Assembly (NCBI RefSeq): GCF_018881635.1
Contig: NZ_JACVPY010000002.1
Span: forward strand, 1,015,545 to 1,079,544
DNA length: 64,000 nt
DNA from: Polynucleobacter sp. UB-Piko-W3
GTDB lineage: Bacteria; Pseudomonadota; Gammaproteobacteria; Burkholderiales; Burkholderiaceae
Direction of reading: 5' to 3'
Of this stretch, positions 52,144-61,980 are shown in pieces. How positions within the stretch are numbered: position 1 is the stretch's first letter; every line of letters starts with the position of its first letter. The notes beneath the pieces were generated by a model. It was given only the letters and a program-made list of their open reading frames with translations. It had not been told where the DNA came from and ran no database searches. A program made the position numbers and the translations under genes.

Positions 52144-52171
52144 TTTATTAGTAAAGGCTTTGTGAATCGGA

Positions 52172-53791
52172 GTGAGTACGCAAAAAATTGCCCTAGTTCA
52201 AATGAACCCAATGTTGGGGGATTTGGCTGGCAACGCGCAACTGATTCACAAGGCTGCTCAAGATGCCTTTAAGCAAGGTGCCAAACTCGTAGTCACTCCA
52301 GAGCTTGCGCTCACTGGCTACCCCCCAGAAGATCTATTACTCCGCCCCGCTTTCATAGAAGCGGCAAAGCAAGAGCTTGATCTCTTAATGAAAGAACTTG
52401 CCCAATACTTAGGTCTCACTGTAGTGGTAGGGCACCCCAGAAATACCTTAGCCGGCCTACAAAACTATGCCTCTGTTTTACAAAATGGCAAAGTAATCGC
52501 AGGCTATGCCAAACAAGTATTGCCGAACCATGAAGTATTCGATGAAGTGCGTTACTTTATTCCTGGCAAAGACGCCTGCGTATTTGAATGCGAAGGTATT
52601 CGGTATGGCGTGATTCTGTGTGAAGATGCATGGCATGCTGGTCCCGCCAAACAAGCGCATGCTGCAGGGGCTCAAGTTTTGCTAGTTCCTAATGCATCGC
52701 CCTATCACCTGAAAAAAGAGGCCTTGCGCATTGATGTGCTGCGCGAGCACATTGCACTAACCAAGATGCCTTTGATCTATGTCAATTCCGTTGGCGGTCA
52801 AGATGAACTCGTCTTTGATGGCGGATCGTTTGCATTAAATAGTCAGGGGGATGTTGTCATGGCGATGCCTCAGTTTGAAACTGGCTTAGGTATCGTTGAC
52901 ATCAGCCCCTCCGGTCAATTAGAGAAGGGTCTCATTAAACCGCCCCAAAGCGTTGAGGCTCAAGCCTATCAAGCGCTGGTTCTTGGGGTACGCGACTACG
53001 TTACTAAAAATCATTTTCCAGGGGTCATCATTGGTCTATCGGGTGGTGTAGATTCTGCTTTAGTGTTGGCCATTGCGGTTGATGCTTTAGGCGCTGACAA
53101 AGTCCGCGGAGTGATGATGGCCTCGCGCTATACAGCAGACATCTCCTGGATTGATGCCAGTGAACTAGCCAAGAATCTAGGCGTGCAATATGACGAGATT
53201 CCCATTAGCGGCCCGGTAGATGCTCTCGAAGCCTCCTTAGCAGACCAGTTCAAAGGCTTGAAGATAGACGCTACTGAAGAGAATCTTCAGGCCCGCGTCC
53301 GTGGCACCTTGCTCATGGCTCTTTCTAATAAAACTGGGCGCCTAGTTTTAACAACCGGCAATAAGAGTGAGATGGCTGTTGGCTATTGCACTTTGTATGG
53401 CGACATGGCTGGTGGCTTTGCGGTGATTAAAGATATTGCTAAGACTTTGGTGTATCGACTCTGCGATTACCGCAATAGCATTAAACCCGTCATACCGAAG
53501 CGTATTTTGACGCGTGCCCCTTCAGCCGAATTACGCCCTGACCAAACCGATCAGGACAGTCTGCCTTCTTATGAAGTCTTAGACGCCATCGTAGAGCGCT
53601 ATATGGAACAGAACCAATCCATTGACCAAATCATTGCCGCTGGCTTTGATTCTGAGAGCGTAGAGAAGGTTACCCGCCTGATCAAATTAAATGAATACAA
53701 GCGTCGCCAAGCCCCTCCTGGAGTTCGTGTAACTACCCGTGCTTTTGGTCGCGACTGGCGCTACCCCATTACCTCACAATTTAGAGCCTAA
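52172..53791 (+). CDS. nadE: Glutamine-dependent NAD+ synthetase
   Basis: A 539-residue two-domain enzyme for the last step of NAD synthesis. The N-terminal nitrilase-like glutaminase domain (residues 5-250) has the Glu in TPELALTGYPPEDL, a Lys in the YAKQVLPN region, and the nucleophile Cys in GVILCEDAWH. The C-terminal synthetase domain has the PP-loop GLSGGVDSALVLAI and TTGNKSEMAVGYCTLYGD. The start is GTG at 52172, which fits the usual N-terminus (KIALVQMNPMLGD). It lies 28 nt after ppa, so PPi released by NadE could be removed by Ppa. Confidence 0.94.
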   Translation: MSTQKIALVQMNPMLGDLAGNAQLIHKAAQDAFKQGAKLVVTPELALTGYPPEDLLLRPAFIEAAKQELDLLMKELAQYLGLTVVVGHPRNTLAGLQNYASVLQNGKVIAGYAKQVLPNHEVFDEVRYFIPGKDACVFECEGIRYGVILCEDAWHAGPAKQAHAAGAQVLLVPNASPYHLKKEALRIDVLREHIALTKMPLIYVNSVGGQDELVFDGGSFALNSQGDVVMAMPQFETGLGIVDISPSGQLEKGLIKPPQSVEAQAYQALVLGVRDYVTKNHFPGVIIGLSGGVDSALVLAIAVDALGADKVRGVMMASRYTADISWIDASELAKNLGVQYDEIPISGPVDALEASLADQFKGLKIDATEENLQARVRGTLLMALSNKTGRLVLTTGNKSEMAVGYCTLYGDMAGGFAVIKDIAKTLVYRLCDYRNSIKPVIPKRILTRAPSAELRPDQTDQDSLPSYEVLDAIVERYMEQNQSIDQIIAAGFDSESVEKVTRLIKLNEYKRRQAPPGVRVTTRAFGRDWRYPITSQFRA

Positions 53792-53863
53792 AAATCGATT
53801 GAGCTGATCGTTTTTAGCGTTATATTTGAGTTCTAGGTATGATTACTGCATTAGGGGGAATAA

Positions 53864-54202
<339 letters not shown>

Positions 54203-54220
54203 TTACTGCCCAAACTAGAA

Positions 54221-54247
54221 CAGATTCTCAGCGCAACTGAGAATCTG
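54221..54247. terminator. Hairpin between glnB and the RodZ-like gene
   Basis: A perfect 11-bp stem CAGATTCTCAG/CTGAGAATCTG with a CGCAA loop lies after glnB and overlaps the end of the converging gene. No T-run follows on either strand, so termination would be weak or Rho-assisted. Confidence 0.5.
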
Positions 54248-55217
54248 ACGAAACTGCGGGCTGGCCTACTTCAGCAGCCTCCAAAATAATTGTCTTGCTA
54301 GCACCGCTTGCACGCACCTTAGTGCCCTGGAAATATAAGTCCACTTGATTTAATCCCAATGTGAGCACTTTAAAAGGGGGCTTGCCATAAATACTTGCCC
54401 CTGCCCCAGCTTCCAAAGTTTTATTTTGATTCTTGCCTGAGGCATCAATCACGCAAACGGTTTGCGCCGTCTTTGATTGCATATAAACCATATCGCCAGA
54501 CTTTTTCGGAGCATCAGGCTTATAAGTCACCGCTGATGCATCCATTGCTGGACACTCTGAAGAAATAATCGCAGCAGGCACAGCAGCCGCCACTACTGGG
54601 CTAGGGACTGCTGTTGATGCTGGTACGGCCGGCTTAGCCTCTTCTACAATGGCACTGACTGGAGCGGCCGCCTCCACCAGCACAATCTCTTCTTTAGGCG
54701 GCTCAGGGAAAAACAGAGGGCGCAGATTCACTATTGCAAACGCAAGTGCTGCAGCCACGCCCAATAAAACAATGAGTCTCTTTTGGGGATTACTTTGTGC
54801 CACTGCTTTACTAGCGTCATAGGGCATTTCCGGCTCGGGATTTCTGATGACAGCTTTGGGTGCCTCCTCCGCTTGCTGTGGTTTAGATTCTTCTTTTGGC
54901 GCCGGTGTTTTTTCTACGATCTCTACTTTTTCTACTTCTTCAACGATAGTCTCTAGTATTTTTTCTGGTGAGGCTTTCTGACCAAAATCAAAAGCATCCT
55001 CTTCTTTTAATTTGAGTAGGGCCGCAACTTTTTTTGCAGCGACAAATTTGATTTGAGGACCATAGAAGGAGGTCATCCCCCCATTTTCAATTTGCTCTAT
55101 TTGGCGCACTGAGAGGCAAGCCATACCAGATAAATCCTTCGTGCTTAAGCCAAGACTTTCCCTAGCCTTAGTAAAAGCCTCTTTGCGAATCTCTCCTAGT
55201 ATTGATGACTTATTCAT
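54228..55217 (-). CDS. RodZ-like HTH / single-membrane-span protein
   Basis: A 329-residue protein with the layout of the cell-shape protein RodZ. An N-terminal Xre-type HTH (about residues 15-80, ARESLGLSTKDLSGMACLSVRQIEQIENG) is followed by an acidic E/K/P-rich segment, one membrane helix (RLIVLLGVAAALAFAIVNL, around residue 147), an Ala/Pro/Val-rich periplasmic linker, and a C-terminal beta-rich domain (SKTAQTVCVIDASG... then GKPPFKVLTLGLNQVDLYFQGTKV) like DUF4115. The normal RodZ neighbours (ispG) are absent, so it may be a paralogue. It follows the response-regulator gene on the same strand. Confidence 0.8.
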   Translation of the reverse strand: MNKSSILGEIRKEAFTKARESLGLSTKDLSGMACLSVRQIEQIENGGMTSFYGPQIKFVAAKKVAALLKLKEEDAFDFGQKASPEKILETIVEEVEKVEIVEKTPAPKEESKPQQAEEAPKAVIRNPEPEMPYDASKAVAQSNPQKRLIVLLGVAAALAFAIVNLRPLFFPEPPKEEIVLVEAAAPVSAIVEEAKPAVPASTAVPSPVVAAAVPAAIISSECPAMDASAVTYKPDAPKKSGDMVYMQSKTAQTVCVIDASGKNQNKTLEAGAGASIYGKPPFKVLTLGLNQVDLYFQGTKVRASGASKTIILEAAEVGQPAVSSDSQLR

Positions 55218-55294
55218 AATCTATTATCTGTATTGATAAAAGTAATAAAACTGATACTAACCCCAAAATGGTGCAGCAGTAATTAGCCACAAAG

Positions 55295-55924
55295 CTAATT
55301 ACTTAAAGGGTGACTCCCCAAATCGGACTCTAGAAACTTTTTCACTAAGCTTTGGAGTGAATCTGCATGCATCTTATCCATCACCCTAGCTTTATGAACC
55401 TTAATGGTGGCATCAGTAGTTCCTAATTTGACAGCAATATCTTTATTAAGGAGTCCCTTAACCAACCAACCGCAGACTTCACGCTCTCTTGGCGTTAGGC
55501 TAACGTAATCCCTTCTAGTTTCTACGTCTTGAGAGATCCGCTTTAACTGGCGACTGTCAAAATCAACCGCATCAGCTACGGCCTTGAGCAATTCATCCAA
55601 ATTGAAGGGCTTAAATAAGAAATCGACCGCCCCTTTCTTCAGACCTGAAACAATTTGATGAGGGTGGCTTTGGCCGCTGACAAAGATAATGGGGGTCTTA
55701 CGACCCAATTTAAGCAATTTTTCTTGCAGATCTAAGCCTGTCATATCTGGCATCTGCATATCCAAGAGAATGACTGCCGGCGATACTGGGACAGACTTTT
55801 CTAGAAAAATAGTGGCTGAGGCGTAATCCTCCACTAAATACCCCAACTCACGAAGCATTCTCGCAAGCGAGATACGCATTGATTCGTCATCGTCAATTAA
55901 GAAGATATGGCCGACTTTAGTCAT
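55295..55924 (-). CDS. FixJ/NarL-type response regulator (orphan)
   Basis: A 209-residue two-domain regulator. The receiver domain has the acidic pocket IDDDES, the phosphorylated aspartate near residue 55 in VILLDMQMPDMTG, and the lysine in FLFKPFN. The C-terminal LuxR-type HTH has LTPREREVCGWLVKGLLNKDIAVKLGTTDATIKVHKARVMDKM. This layout is FixJ/TodR-like. No histidine kinase gene is in the window, so the cognate sensor is elsewhere. The ATG at 55924 is preferred to an in-frame TTG 9 nt earlier. The RodZ-like gene follows after a 77-nt gap. Confidence 0.88.
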   Translation of the reverse strand: MTKVGHIFLIDDDESMRISLARMLRELGYLVEDYASATIFLEKSVPVSPAVILLDMQMPDMTGLDLQEKLLKLGRKTPIIFVSGQSHPHQIVSGLKKGAVDFLFKPFNLDELLKAVADAVDFDSRQLKRISQDVETRRDYVSLTPREREVCGWLVKGLLNKDIAVKLGTTDATIKVHKARVMDKMHADSLQSLVKKFLESDLGSHPLSN

Positions 55925-56155
55925 TGAATTCAAAGGGAAAAGTAATGATTTACCTAATTTACAGTAGTAAGCTAGATCAAGCTATTAGCTTCATGGCTAA
56001 TAATTACAATCTACCTCTATGAATTTATTCACTATTTCTTATTGCGTTGCAATATATTGATCCCTTCCCAGTCTTCAATAGAGCAATTAACCCTAAAGCA
56101 GTTCCCACGGCACAATAGAACCTTTCGACACCAACCTTTTCTGGAGTAATACAGC
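55925..56155. other. Gap upstream of ilvD
   Basis: A 231-bp gap between divergent genes. It holds a 7-bp hairpin TATTAGC/GCTAATA (55983-56002) and no convincing coding frame. I see no leader peptide with runs of branched-chain codons, so attenuation of ilvD is not supported. Confidence 0.4.
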
Positions 56156-57850
56156 ATGAAACGCCTTAATGAACGCTCACGTATGGTCACCGAGGGAGTC
56201 GCCCGCGCACCCAACCGATCGATGTATTACGCCATGGGCTACAAGGAAAATGATTTCTCAAAGCCCATGGTTGGTGTTGCCAATGGCCATTCAACCATCA
56301 CTCCTTGCAATAGTGGATTACAAAAATTAGCAGATGCGGCAATTAATGCCCTGGAAGAAGCAGGTGCAAAGGCTCAGGTATTTGGCACCCCTACTGTTTC
56401 TGATGGCATCGGCATGGGTACTGAGGGTATGAAATACTCCCTCGTCTCACGTGAAGTGATTGCTGACAGTATTGAAGTTTGCGTCAACGGTCTTTGGCAA
56501 GATGGCGTGGTTGTGATTGGTGGTTGCGATAAAAATATGCCAGGCGGAATGATGGCGATTGCTCGCACCAATGTTCCCGCAATCTATGTTTATGGTGGCA
56601 CGATTAAGCCAGGTCATTACAAAGGTAAAGAACTCAATATTGTTTCCGCCTTCGAAGCGGTCGGTGAATTTACTTCCGGCAGATTAAGCGCAGAAGATTT
56701 AAAGGGTGTCGAGGAGAATGCTTGTCCAGGTAGTGGTTCCTGTGGCGGCATGTATACAGCGAACACCATGAGCTCCTCATTTGAGGCCCTAGGCATGAGT
56801 CTGCCCTACTCCTCAACCATGGCTAACGTAGATGAGGAGAAAGTGGTCAGTGCCGCTGAGTCTGCTCGTGTGTTGGTGGAGGCGATCAAAAATAACTTAC
56901 GCCCACGCGACATCATCACTAAAAAATCCATTGAGAATGCAGTCAGCGTCATCATGGCAGTAGGGGGCTCCACCAATGCGGTATTGCATTTCTTGGCTAT
57001 CACTAGTGCCGCTGAAATTGACTGGACGATTGATGACTTTGAACGCATTCGCAAGCGTGTTCCAGTCATTGTGGATATGAAACCTTCTGGCACTTATTTG
57101 GCCACTGACTTACATCAAGCTGGCGGCATTCCACAAGTCATGAAAATCCTTTTGGATGGCGGATTACTCCATGGTGATTGCATGACGATTACTGGCAAAA
57201 CGATTGCAGAAGTACTGAAAGATATTCCTTCTGTGCCGCGCGCAGATCAAAAAGTGATTCGCACTTTAGATAATCCTTTGTATAAGCAAGGTCACTTAGC
57301 GATTCTGAAAGGTAATATCTCTCCAGAGGGTTGTGTTGCCAAGATTACTGGTCTTAAGAATCCATCGATCACTGGCCCAGCCCGTGTATTTGATTCTGAA
57401 GATGATGCTATGGCAGCCATCATGGCTCAAAAGATCAAAGATGGTGATGTTGTCATCATTCGTTACGAAGGTCCTAAAGGTGGCCCCGGTATGCGTGAGA
57501 TGCTCTCTCCTACCTCAGCCCTCGTTGGTCAAGGTTTAGGTGAGACTGTAGGTCTCATCACTGATGGTCGCTTCTCTGGTGGCACTTGGGGCATGGTGGT
57601 TGGTCACGTTGCTCCTGAAGCCTATGTTGGTGGCACGATTGCCCTAATCAATGAAGGTGACTCAGTGACTATCGATGCGCATAAGCTCCTCATCCAGCTC
57701 AACGTTAGCGACGAAGAAATTGCTAAGCGTAGAGCTGCCTGGAAACAACCTAAGCCACGCTATACCCGCGGCCTTCTTGCTAAGTACGCGAGCACTGCAA
57801 GTAGTGCAAGTAAAGGTGCGGTAACTGATTTGGATTTAGATTTAACGTAA
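56156..57850 (+). CDS. ilvD: Dihydroxy-acid dehydratase
   Basis: A 564-residue Fe-S enzyme that makes the 2-keto acid precursors of valine and isoleucine. The cluster cysteines are seen as Cys124 in [10 protein letters not shown] and Cys190/Cys196 in [16 protein letters not shown]. The substrate-binding end has [18 protein letters not shown] and GRFSGGTWG. The first residues ([20 protein letters not shown]) include the usual NR-SRM start of the family. It is monocistronic with its own terminator. Confidence 0.95.
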   Translation: MKRLNERSRMVTEGVARAPNRSMYYAMGYKENDFSKPMVGVANGHSTITPCNSGLQKLADAAINALEEAGAKAQVFGTPTVSDGIGMGTEGMKYSLVSREVIADSIEVCVNGLWQDGVVVIGGCDKNMPGGMMAIARTNVPAIYVYGGTIKPGHYKGKELNIVSAFEAVGEFTSGRLSAEDLKGVEENACPGSGSCGGMYTANTMSSSFEALGMSLPYSSTMANVDEEKVVSAAESARVLVEAIKNNLRPRDIITKKSIENAVSVIMAVGGSTNAVLHFLAITSAAEIDWTIDDFERIRKRVPVIVDMKPSGTYLATDLHQAGGIPQVMKILLDGGLLHGDCMTITGKTIAEVLKDIPSVPRADQKVIRTLDNPLYKQGHLAILKGNISPEGCVAKITGLKNPSITGPARVFDSEDDAMAAIMAQKIKDGDVVIIRYEGPKGGPGMREMLSPTSALVGQGLGETVGLITDGRFSGGTWGMVVGHVAPEAYVGGTIALINEGDSVTIDAHKLLIQLNVSDEEIAKRRAAWKQPKPRYTRGLLAKYASTASSASKGAVTDLDLDLT

Positions 57851-57868
57851 TCAGTAGAGTCAAAAAAC

Positions 57869-57900
57869 AAAAGCCCCTGAACAAAATCAGGGGCTTTTTT
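57869..57900 (+). terminator. Rho-independent terminator after ilvD
   Basis: An 11-bp GC-rich stem AAAGCCCCTGA/TCAGGGGCTTT with a 6-nt loop, followed by T residues. Confidence 0.93.
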
Positions 57901-57949
57901 ATTGCAGAAGATCAAGAAGCTAAATGCTTAGTACTTACTAAGTGCTAAC

Positions 57950-58417
57950 TTAGTGCTTCGCTGCTCCACCAGCTTGACCCATGGCGTTAACTGGCATCTT
58001 CACCTCAACTTCGCCAGCCTTGGCAAACTTCAACTTTACTGGCACTGCTTCACCAGCGCTCAATGGAGCCTTGATATTCATAAACATCAGATGTAAGCCG
58101 CCTGGCTTTAATTCAACAGAACCTCCAGCTGGCACAGTAATGTCTTTTACCTGACGCATCTTCATGACATTGCCTTCCATTGCCATCTCATGCAATTGAA
58201 CTTCACCTGCAGCAGGCGAGCTTGCGGATAGCAATTGATCCCCACTGGTGCCCTTGTTCTCAATCTTCATAAAACCACCAGCAACCTGTTGTCCAGGAAC
58301 AGTGGCACGGGTATAAGCATGCTCAACCTTGATTGAGCCTACTTTTGCCTCTTGCGCTTGTACTGAAAAATTAAAGGCCAAAGCCACTACTAATAACGCC
58401 AATGTATTACGTTTCAT
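57950..58417 (-). CDS. PCu(A)C-type periplasmic copper chaperone
   Basis: A 155-residue copper-binding protein that helps load the CuA site of cytochrome oxidase. The signal peptide ends VQA. The ligand pattern H-x-M...M...H-x-M is present in HEMAMEGNVMKM and GGLHLMFMNI. It ends in a short GGAAKH tail. It is the last gene of a four-gene leftward set with DUF2946, DsrE and DUF2244 proteins. An AAAGGGG site precedes the ATG. Confidence 0.92.
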   Translation of the reverse strand: MKRNTLALLVVALAFNFSVQAQEAKVGSIKVEHAYTRATVPGQQVAGGFMKIENKGTSGDQLLSASSPAAGEVQLHEMAMEGNVMKMRQVKDITVPAGGSVELKPGGLHLMFMNIKAPLSAGEAVPVKLKFAKAGEVEVKMPVNAMGQAGGAAKH

Positions 58418-58438
58418 ATATACCCCTTTTAGTTAACC

Positions 58439-58879
58439 TTACACCCCGAGATATTTCTCGAGATCTTTTTCAAATTGCTCTTGCTCATTCATCACTACAA
58501 AAAAACCAATGGGCACTTCTTTAGTTGAACTCTTGAGAGTTAAAGACGACTTTCCAGTCCCACTACGATGCAACTTTGTCCAAAGAGTATTTAACTCATC
58601 AATCTGAATTTTTCCGCCCCAACTTCTTTCTACAAAGAGTTGTTTACCAACAATTGTTATTTTTTCGTAATCCAAGGCATGTCTTGTATAAACATACAAA
58701 GCTATCGTTAGAGCCAAAATTTCAATCGAAGTAAAGATGATGATCATCCAAACACCAATGAACAAGAAATAACCTGCTATCAAGAGCGAAAAGCAAACGA
58801 TTGATAAATAGAAAAGTCCCACCTGTTTAGGCGAGAAGGAACAATTTCTTTTCATTAACCAAGTTTGCATGATTCTCAT
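58439..58879 (-). CDS. DUF2244 membrane protein
   Basis: A 146-residue protein starting with a short CSFSPKQ motif typical of DUF2244. Two membrane helices follow (about residues 22-42 and 46-66), then a cytoplasmic beta-rich domain (ITIVGKQLFVERSWGG ... GFFVVMNEQEQFEKDLEKYLG). The function is unknown; the family is often near cytochrome oxidase genes. It lies 21 nt upstream of the copper chaperone, which fits such a link. Several ATG codons near the start make the exact N-terminus uncertain. Confidence 0.82.
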   Translation of the reverse strand: MRIMQTWLMKRNCSFSPKQVGLFYLSIVCFSLLIAGYFLFIGVWMIIIFTSIEILALTIALYVYTRHALDYEKITIVGKQLFVERSWGGKIQIDELNTLWTKLHRSGTGKSSLTLKSSTKEVPIGFFVVMNEQEQFEKDLEKYLGV

Positions 58880-58928
58880 TTGACCCTAACTTACAAATAA
58901 AAACTATCCTATTGTCTGATCAGACCCC

Positions 58929-59345
58929 CTACCAACTCATTGTCTTGGTGCCGTCCTTAAACAAGGCGTCCCCAGTCATTTTGGGTCCTCCAATTTTTAT
59001 GCCTGGCAAGAGATCAGCCTCAGCATAACCAGCCTGCTTCAAACACATGGGGCACATGATGACCAGAGCTCCACTAGCAATGACTTCAGATAAAGCCTGC
59101 TGCTGGTCAGAAAACTTTGTAGCCCCAGCTTTTACACCCAACATAACAGCCTTGTCATTTAAGAAAATAGTGAGTGGATGACCATTGGCGGAATGGTGCT
59201 TACCAAAGTTAATTGCCATCGTTGAGCGGTGCAACTCATCAGTTGAAAGATTGATGAATAGCGGATCATTTGCTCCAGCAATGACTGACAAAGACAAGAC
59301 TGCTAATACTGCAAAAACTATAGATTTGACTGGCTTTAAAAACAT
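58929..59345 (-). CDS. Exported DsrE family protein
   Basis: A 138-residue DsrE/DsrF-like protein with a signal peptide (MFLKPVKSIVFAVLAVLSLSVIAGA). The DsrE core is visible as DPLFINLSTDE, then LTIFLNDKAVMLGVKA and GALVIMCPMCLKQAGY with a CPMC motif where sulfur-relay proteins keep their active cysteine. DsrE-fold proteins carry sulfur as persulfide; a periplasmic member could handle sulfide or protect thiols. The ATG at 59345 has a GGAG site, while the longer frame to 59384 does not. Confidence 0.83.
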   Translation of the reverse strand: MFLKPVKSIVFAVLAVLSLSVIAGANDPLFINLSTDELHRSTMAINFGKHHSANGHPLTIFLNDKAVMLGVKAGATKFSDQQQALSEVIASGALVIMCPMCLKQAGYAEADLLPGIKIGGPKMTGDALFKDGTKTMSW

Positions 59346-59413
59346 CACTTCTCCACATAACATTTCGGCAATATGATTGCCCATTACATAGCTAGGCTAT
59401 GCCCTAAAATTTT

Positions 59414-59785
59414 TTAGGCTTGCGCTGGAGGTGCCGCTGAAGGTGGAGTTATCCAAACGCTAAGTGGTTTGGGTGATTGATAAAAGAGTTTTGGAAGCAA
59501 CGCAAAAGAGTTTGGCGCTTCAAATGTGAGATTGGTATTAAATGCTGGGATGATGCTACTTTGAGCAACGCAATCAGGACAAGCTTGTGTTTGATTCGCA
59601 ACTTCTTGATCATCCATCCGAACGCTAATTTGCATCTGGTTGCCATCGGCCGAGCAAATCTCCATCGTAAAACCTTCGCCATGCTTGGCAAGCGATACCG
59701 CTTGTGACATTGCTGGCGCAAGCGCACTCATTGCGATTGCAATTGCAGCAATCCAGTGAACGAGGCGGCTTTTGTGGAAGTTCAT
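59414..59785 (-). CDS. DUF2946 family exported protein
   Basis: A 123-residue protein with a signal peptide (about residues 1-30, ending SQAVS). The mature part has a cysteine in FTMEICSADG and a CPDC pair near residue 69, as in DUF2946 proteins often found with copper or TonB genes. The C-terminus is Pro/Ala-rich. It is the first gene of the leftward set; its probable job is metal handling in the periplasm, inferred from neighbours and cysteine pattern only. Confidence 0.75.
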   Translation of the reverse strand: MNFHKSRLVHWIAAIAIAMSALAPAMSQAVSLAKHGEGFTMEICSADGNQMQISVRMDDQEVANQTQACPDCVAQSSIIPAFNTNLTFEAPNSFALLPKLFYQSPKPLSVWITPPSAAPPAQA

Positions 59786-59822
59786 GATGAAGAAATTTTA
59801 GCGGAATTTTGCTTTGCCATTA

Positions 59823-59846
59823 AAAAAGGGGCTTGCGCCCCTTTTT
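59823..59846. terminator. Terminator between tctA and the DUF2946 gene
   Basis: A 10-bp stem AAAAAGGGGC/GCCCCTTTTT with a TTGC loop and T-runs on both strands. It sits just after the tctA stop (leftward reading) and before the DUF2946 operon, so it ends the tctCBA transcript. Confidence 0.9.
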
Positions 59847-59880
59847 AGTTAGATCAGACTGGCTTTTGACCAGCTAGGCT

Positions 59881-61380
59881 TTATGCCGCAGCAGCTTTTT
59901 TCTTACCAATGACTTTACCAATCAATGGCCAGAAGAGAAGCAACAAGGCTAGAGAAGTAATGCCGCCTACCAAGTAGTTAGAGAAGAAAATATCTAGGCT
60001 TCCCTGTGAGAACAGCATGGATTGACGGAAAGAATCTTCTGCACGGTCACCCAATACCAAGGCTAATACCATTGGCGCCATTGGGTAGTCGAGTTTTTTG
60101 AAGACATAGCCTAGAACACCGAAGCCCATCATCAACCAAACGTCAAACATGGCATTGTGAACAGTGTATGCACCAACCGCACAAATCACAATAATGACTG
60201 GCGCAATGATTGAGAATGGAATTCTCAAGATAGAGGCGAACAGTGGAACGCAAGTTAAAACAACGAACAAGCCAGCCAAGTTACCCAAGTACATACTAGC
60301 GATCAAGCCCCAAACAAAGTCTGGCTTCTCTACGAAAAGCAATGGGCCAGGTTGTAAGCCCCAGATCAACAAGCCACCGAGCAATACCGCTGCTGTTGGT
60401 GAGCCTGGAATACCGAGAGACAACATTGGGAGAAGTGCCGCTGTACCAGCAGCGTGAGCTGCAGTTTCTGGAGCAACAATACCTTCCATTTTGCCGGTAC
60501 CAAACTTATCACCCTCTTTAGATACGCGCTTCGCTACGCCGTAAGCCATAAAAGAAGCTGGAGTAGCACCGCCTGGAGTAATACCCATCCAGCAACCAAT
60601 CAAACAGCTACGCAATGAAGTAGCCCAGTATTTTGGTAACTGCTTCCAGGTTTCCCAAACTACCTGAGCACGAATCTTGGCAGCCGCACCTTTGAATGCA
60701 AGGCCCTCTTCCATCGATAGCAAGATCTCGCCAATACCAAACAAACCGATCACAGCAATCAAGAAGTCAAAGCCACGCATTAATTCTGGATTACCAAATG
60801 TCAAACGCAATTGACCAGTAACTGTATCCATACCAACAGTAGCTAAGGCGAAGCCCAGCATCATGGCAGAAATCGTTTTGAATGGCGATCCCTTGTTCAT
60901 CCCCACGAAACTACAGAAGGTCAGCAAGTACACCGAGAAGAACTCCGGGGGACCAAACTGGAGCGCAAACTTAGCGACCAACGGCGCCAAGAAGGTAATC
61001 ATCACGATGGCAAAGAACGCACCAACGAAAGAAGATGTAAATGCGGCTGTGAGTGCCTCACCTGCTTTGCCATTACGGGCCATTGGATAACCGTCAAAGG
61101 TTGTCGCAACCGACCAGGGCTCACCAGGAATATTAAATAGGACAGATGTAATCGCACCACCGAACAAAGCGCCCCAATAAATACAGGAGAGCATGATGAT
61201 GGCTGATGTTGGCGGCATAGTGAAAGTCAATGGCAACAGAATGGCGATGCCGTTGGCACCACCCAATCCTGGCAACACACCAATAATCACACCAAGCGTT
61301 ACTCCCACAAGCATGAGTAACAGGTTAAATGGGGTCATTGCAACAGCAAAGCCGTTGAATAGAGCGTTAATTTCTTCCAA
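59881..61380 (-). CDS. tctA: Tripartite tricarboxylate transporter large permease TctA
   Basis: A 499-residue large TTT permease with about 11-12 membrane helices. The conserved N-terminal GVIIGVLPGLGGANGIAILLPLTF and the mid-protein CWMGITPGGATPASFMAYGVAK and GIPGSPTAAVLLGGLLIWGLQPGP segments are diagnostic. It works with TctB and the periplasmic TctC. The start is TTG at 61380 with AAGGAG six nt upstream, a strong site that decides the start. Confidence 0.94.
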   Translation of the reverse strand: MEEINALFNGFAVAMTPFNLLLMLVGVTLGVIIGVLPGLGGANGIAILLPLTFTMPPTSAIIMLSCIYWGALFGGAITSVLFNIPGEPWSVATTFDGYPMARNGKAGEALTAAFTSSFVGAFFAIVMITFLAPLVAKFALQFGPPEFFSVYLLTFCSFVGMNKGSPFKTISAMMLGFALATVGMDTVTGQLRLTFGNPELMRGFDFLIAVIGLFGIGEILLSMEEGLAFKGAAAKIRAQVVWETWKQLPKYWATSLRSCLIGCWMGITPGGATPASFMAYGVAKRVSKEGDKFGTGKMEGIVAPETAAHAAGTAALLPMLSLGIPGSPTAAVLLGGLLIWGLQPGPLLFVEKPDFVWGLIASMYLGNLAGLFVVLTCVPLFASILRIPFSIIAPVIIVICAVGAYTVHNAMFDVWLMMGFGVLGYVFKKLDYPMAPMVLALVLGDRAEDSFRQSMLFSQGSLDIFFSNYLVGGITSLALLLLFWPLIGKVIGKKKAAAA

Positions 61381-61413
61381 CTCGTACTCCTTTTATCTAA
61401 TCTTTTTTATTTT

Positions 61414-61941
61414 TTAGTTCACACCAACAAACTCGAGTGGATTGAACCATGAGCCATGTGGCAATGGAACCTGGAACCAGAACTCGAACATGAGGTACAG
61501 GGCTACGCTCACCCCAACAGAAACAGCAACCGCCTTCCAAATTGGATATTTTCCTAGCCACACCATAAAGATAGCGATGTAGAGGGCTGAAGAAACATAA
61601 ATACCGATCAATTGCACTCCCAACACAAAAACGATCGCCGGTAAAAGCACGGCCAAAATTTGCTTTAAAGGCTCGCTATCGACAAATGACTCTGTTTTCT
61701 TTTTCTTATTGACGATTGCAGCTTGGTAAAGAGTGACTGTGCTTGAAAGCAGAATAATCAAGCTGATATAGAACGGGAAATATCCCGCTTCTGGGCCATC
61801 ACTACCCCAACTCGCGCCTAACTTGAGACTTCCAACCATTACCGTTAGACCAATCGCAAGGAACACGATCGAAGTGATGATATCCATTGCTCTGACGCTA
61901 ATTGCCGATTCTTGATTTGAATTATTTGTATGTTCAGACAT
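61414..61941 (-). CDS. tctB: Tripartite tricarboxylate transporter small permease TctB
   Basis: A 175-residue protein with four helices (about residues 20-40, 55-75, 88-120, 130-155) typical of TctB. The family pattern W-G-x-D-GPEAGYFPFYISLIILLSS is clear. It joins TctA in the membrane. It starts after the hairpin that follows tctC, so its expression may be lower than that of the binding protein. Confidence 0.9.
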   Translation of the reverse strand: MSEHTNNSNQESAISVRAMDIITSIVFLAIGLTVMVGSLKLGASWGSDGPEAGYFPFYISLIILLSSTVTLYQAAIVNKKKKTESFVDSEPLKQILAVLLPAIVFVLGVQLIGIYVSSALYIAIFMVWLGKYPIWKAVAVSVGVSVALYLMFEFWFQVPLPHGSWFNPLEFVGVN

Positions 61942-61980
61942 TTGCTTTGTTTATCAATAAAGTTAATTAATACGTTACTT

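Noticed and set aside
55925..56155. Attenuator leader for ilvD
   Set aside because: No short frame rich in Ile, Val or Leu codons and no terminator/antiterminator pair could be seen.
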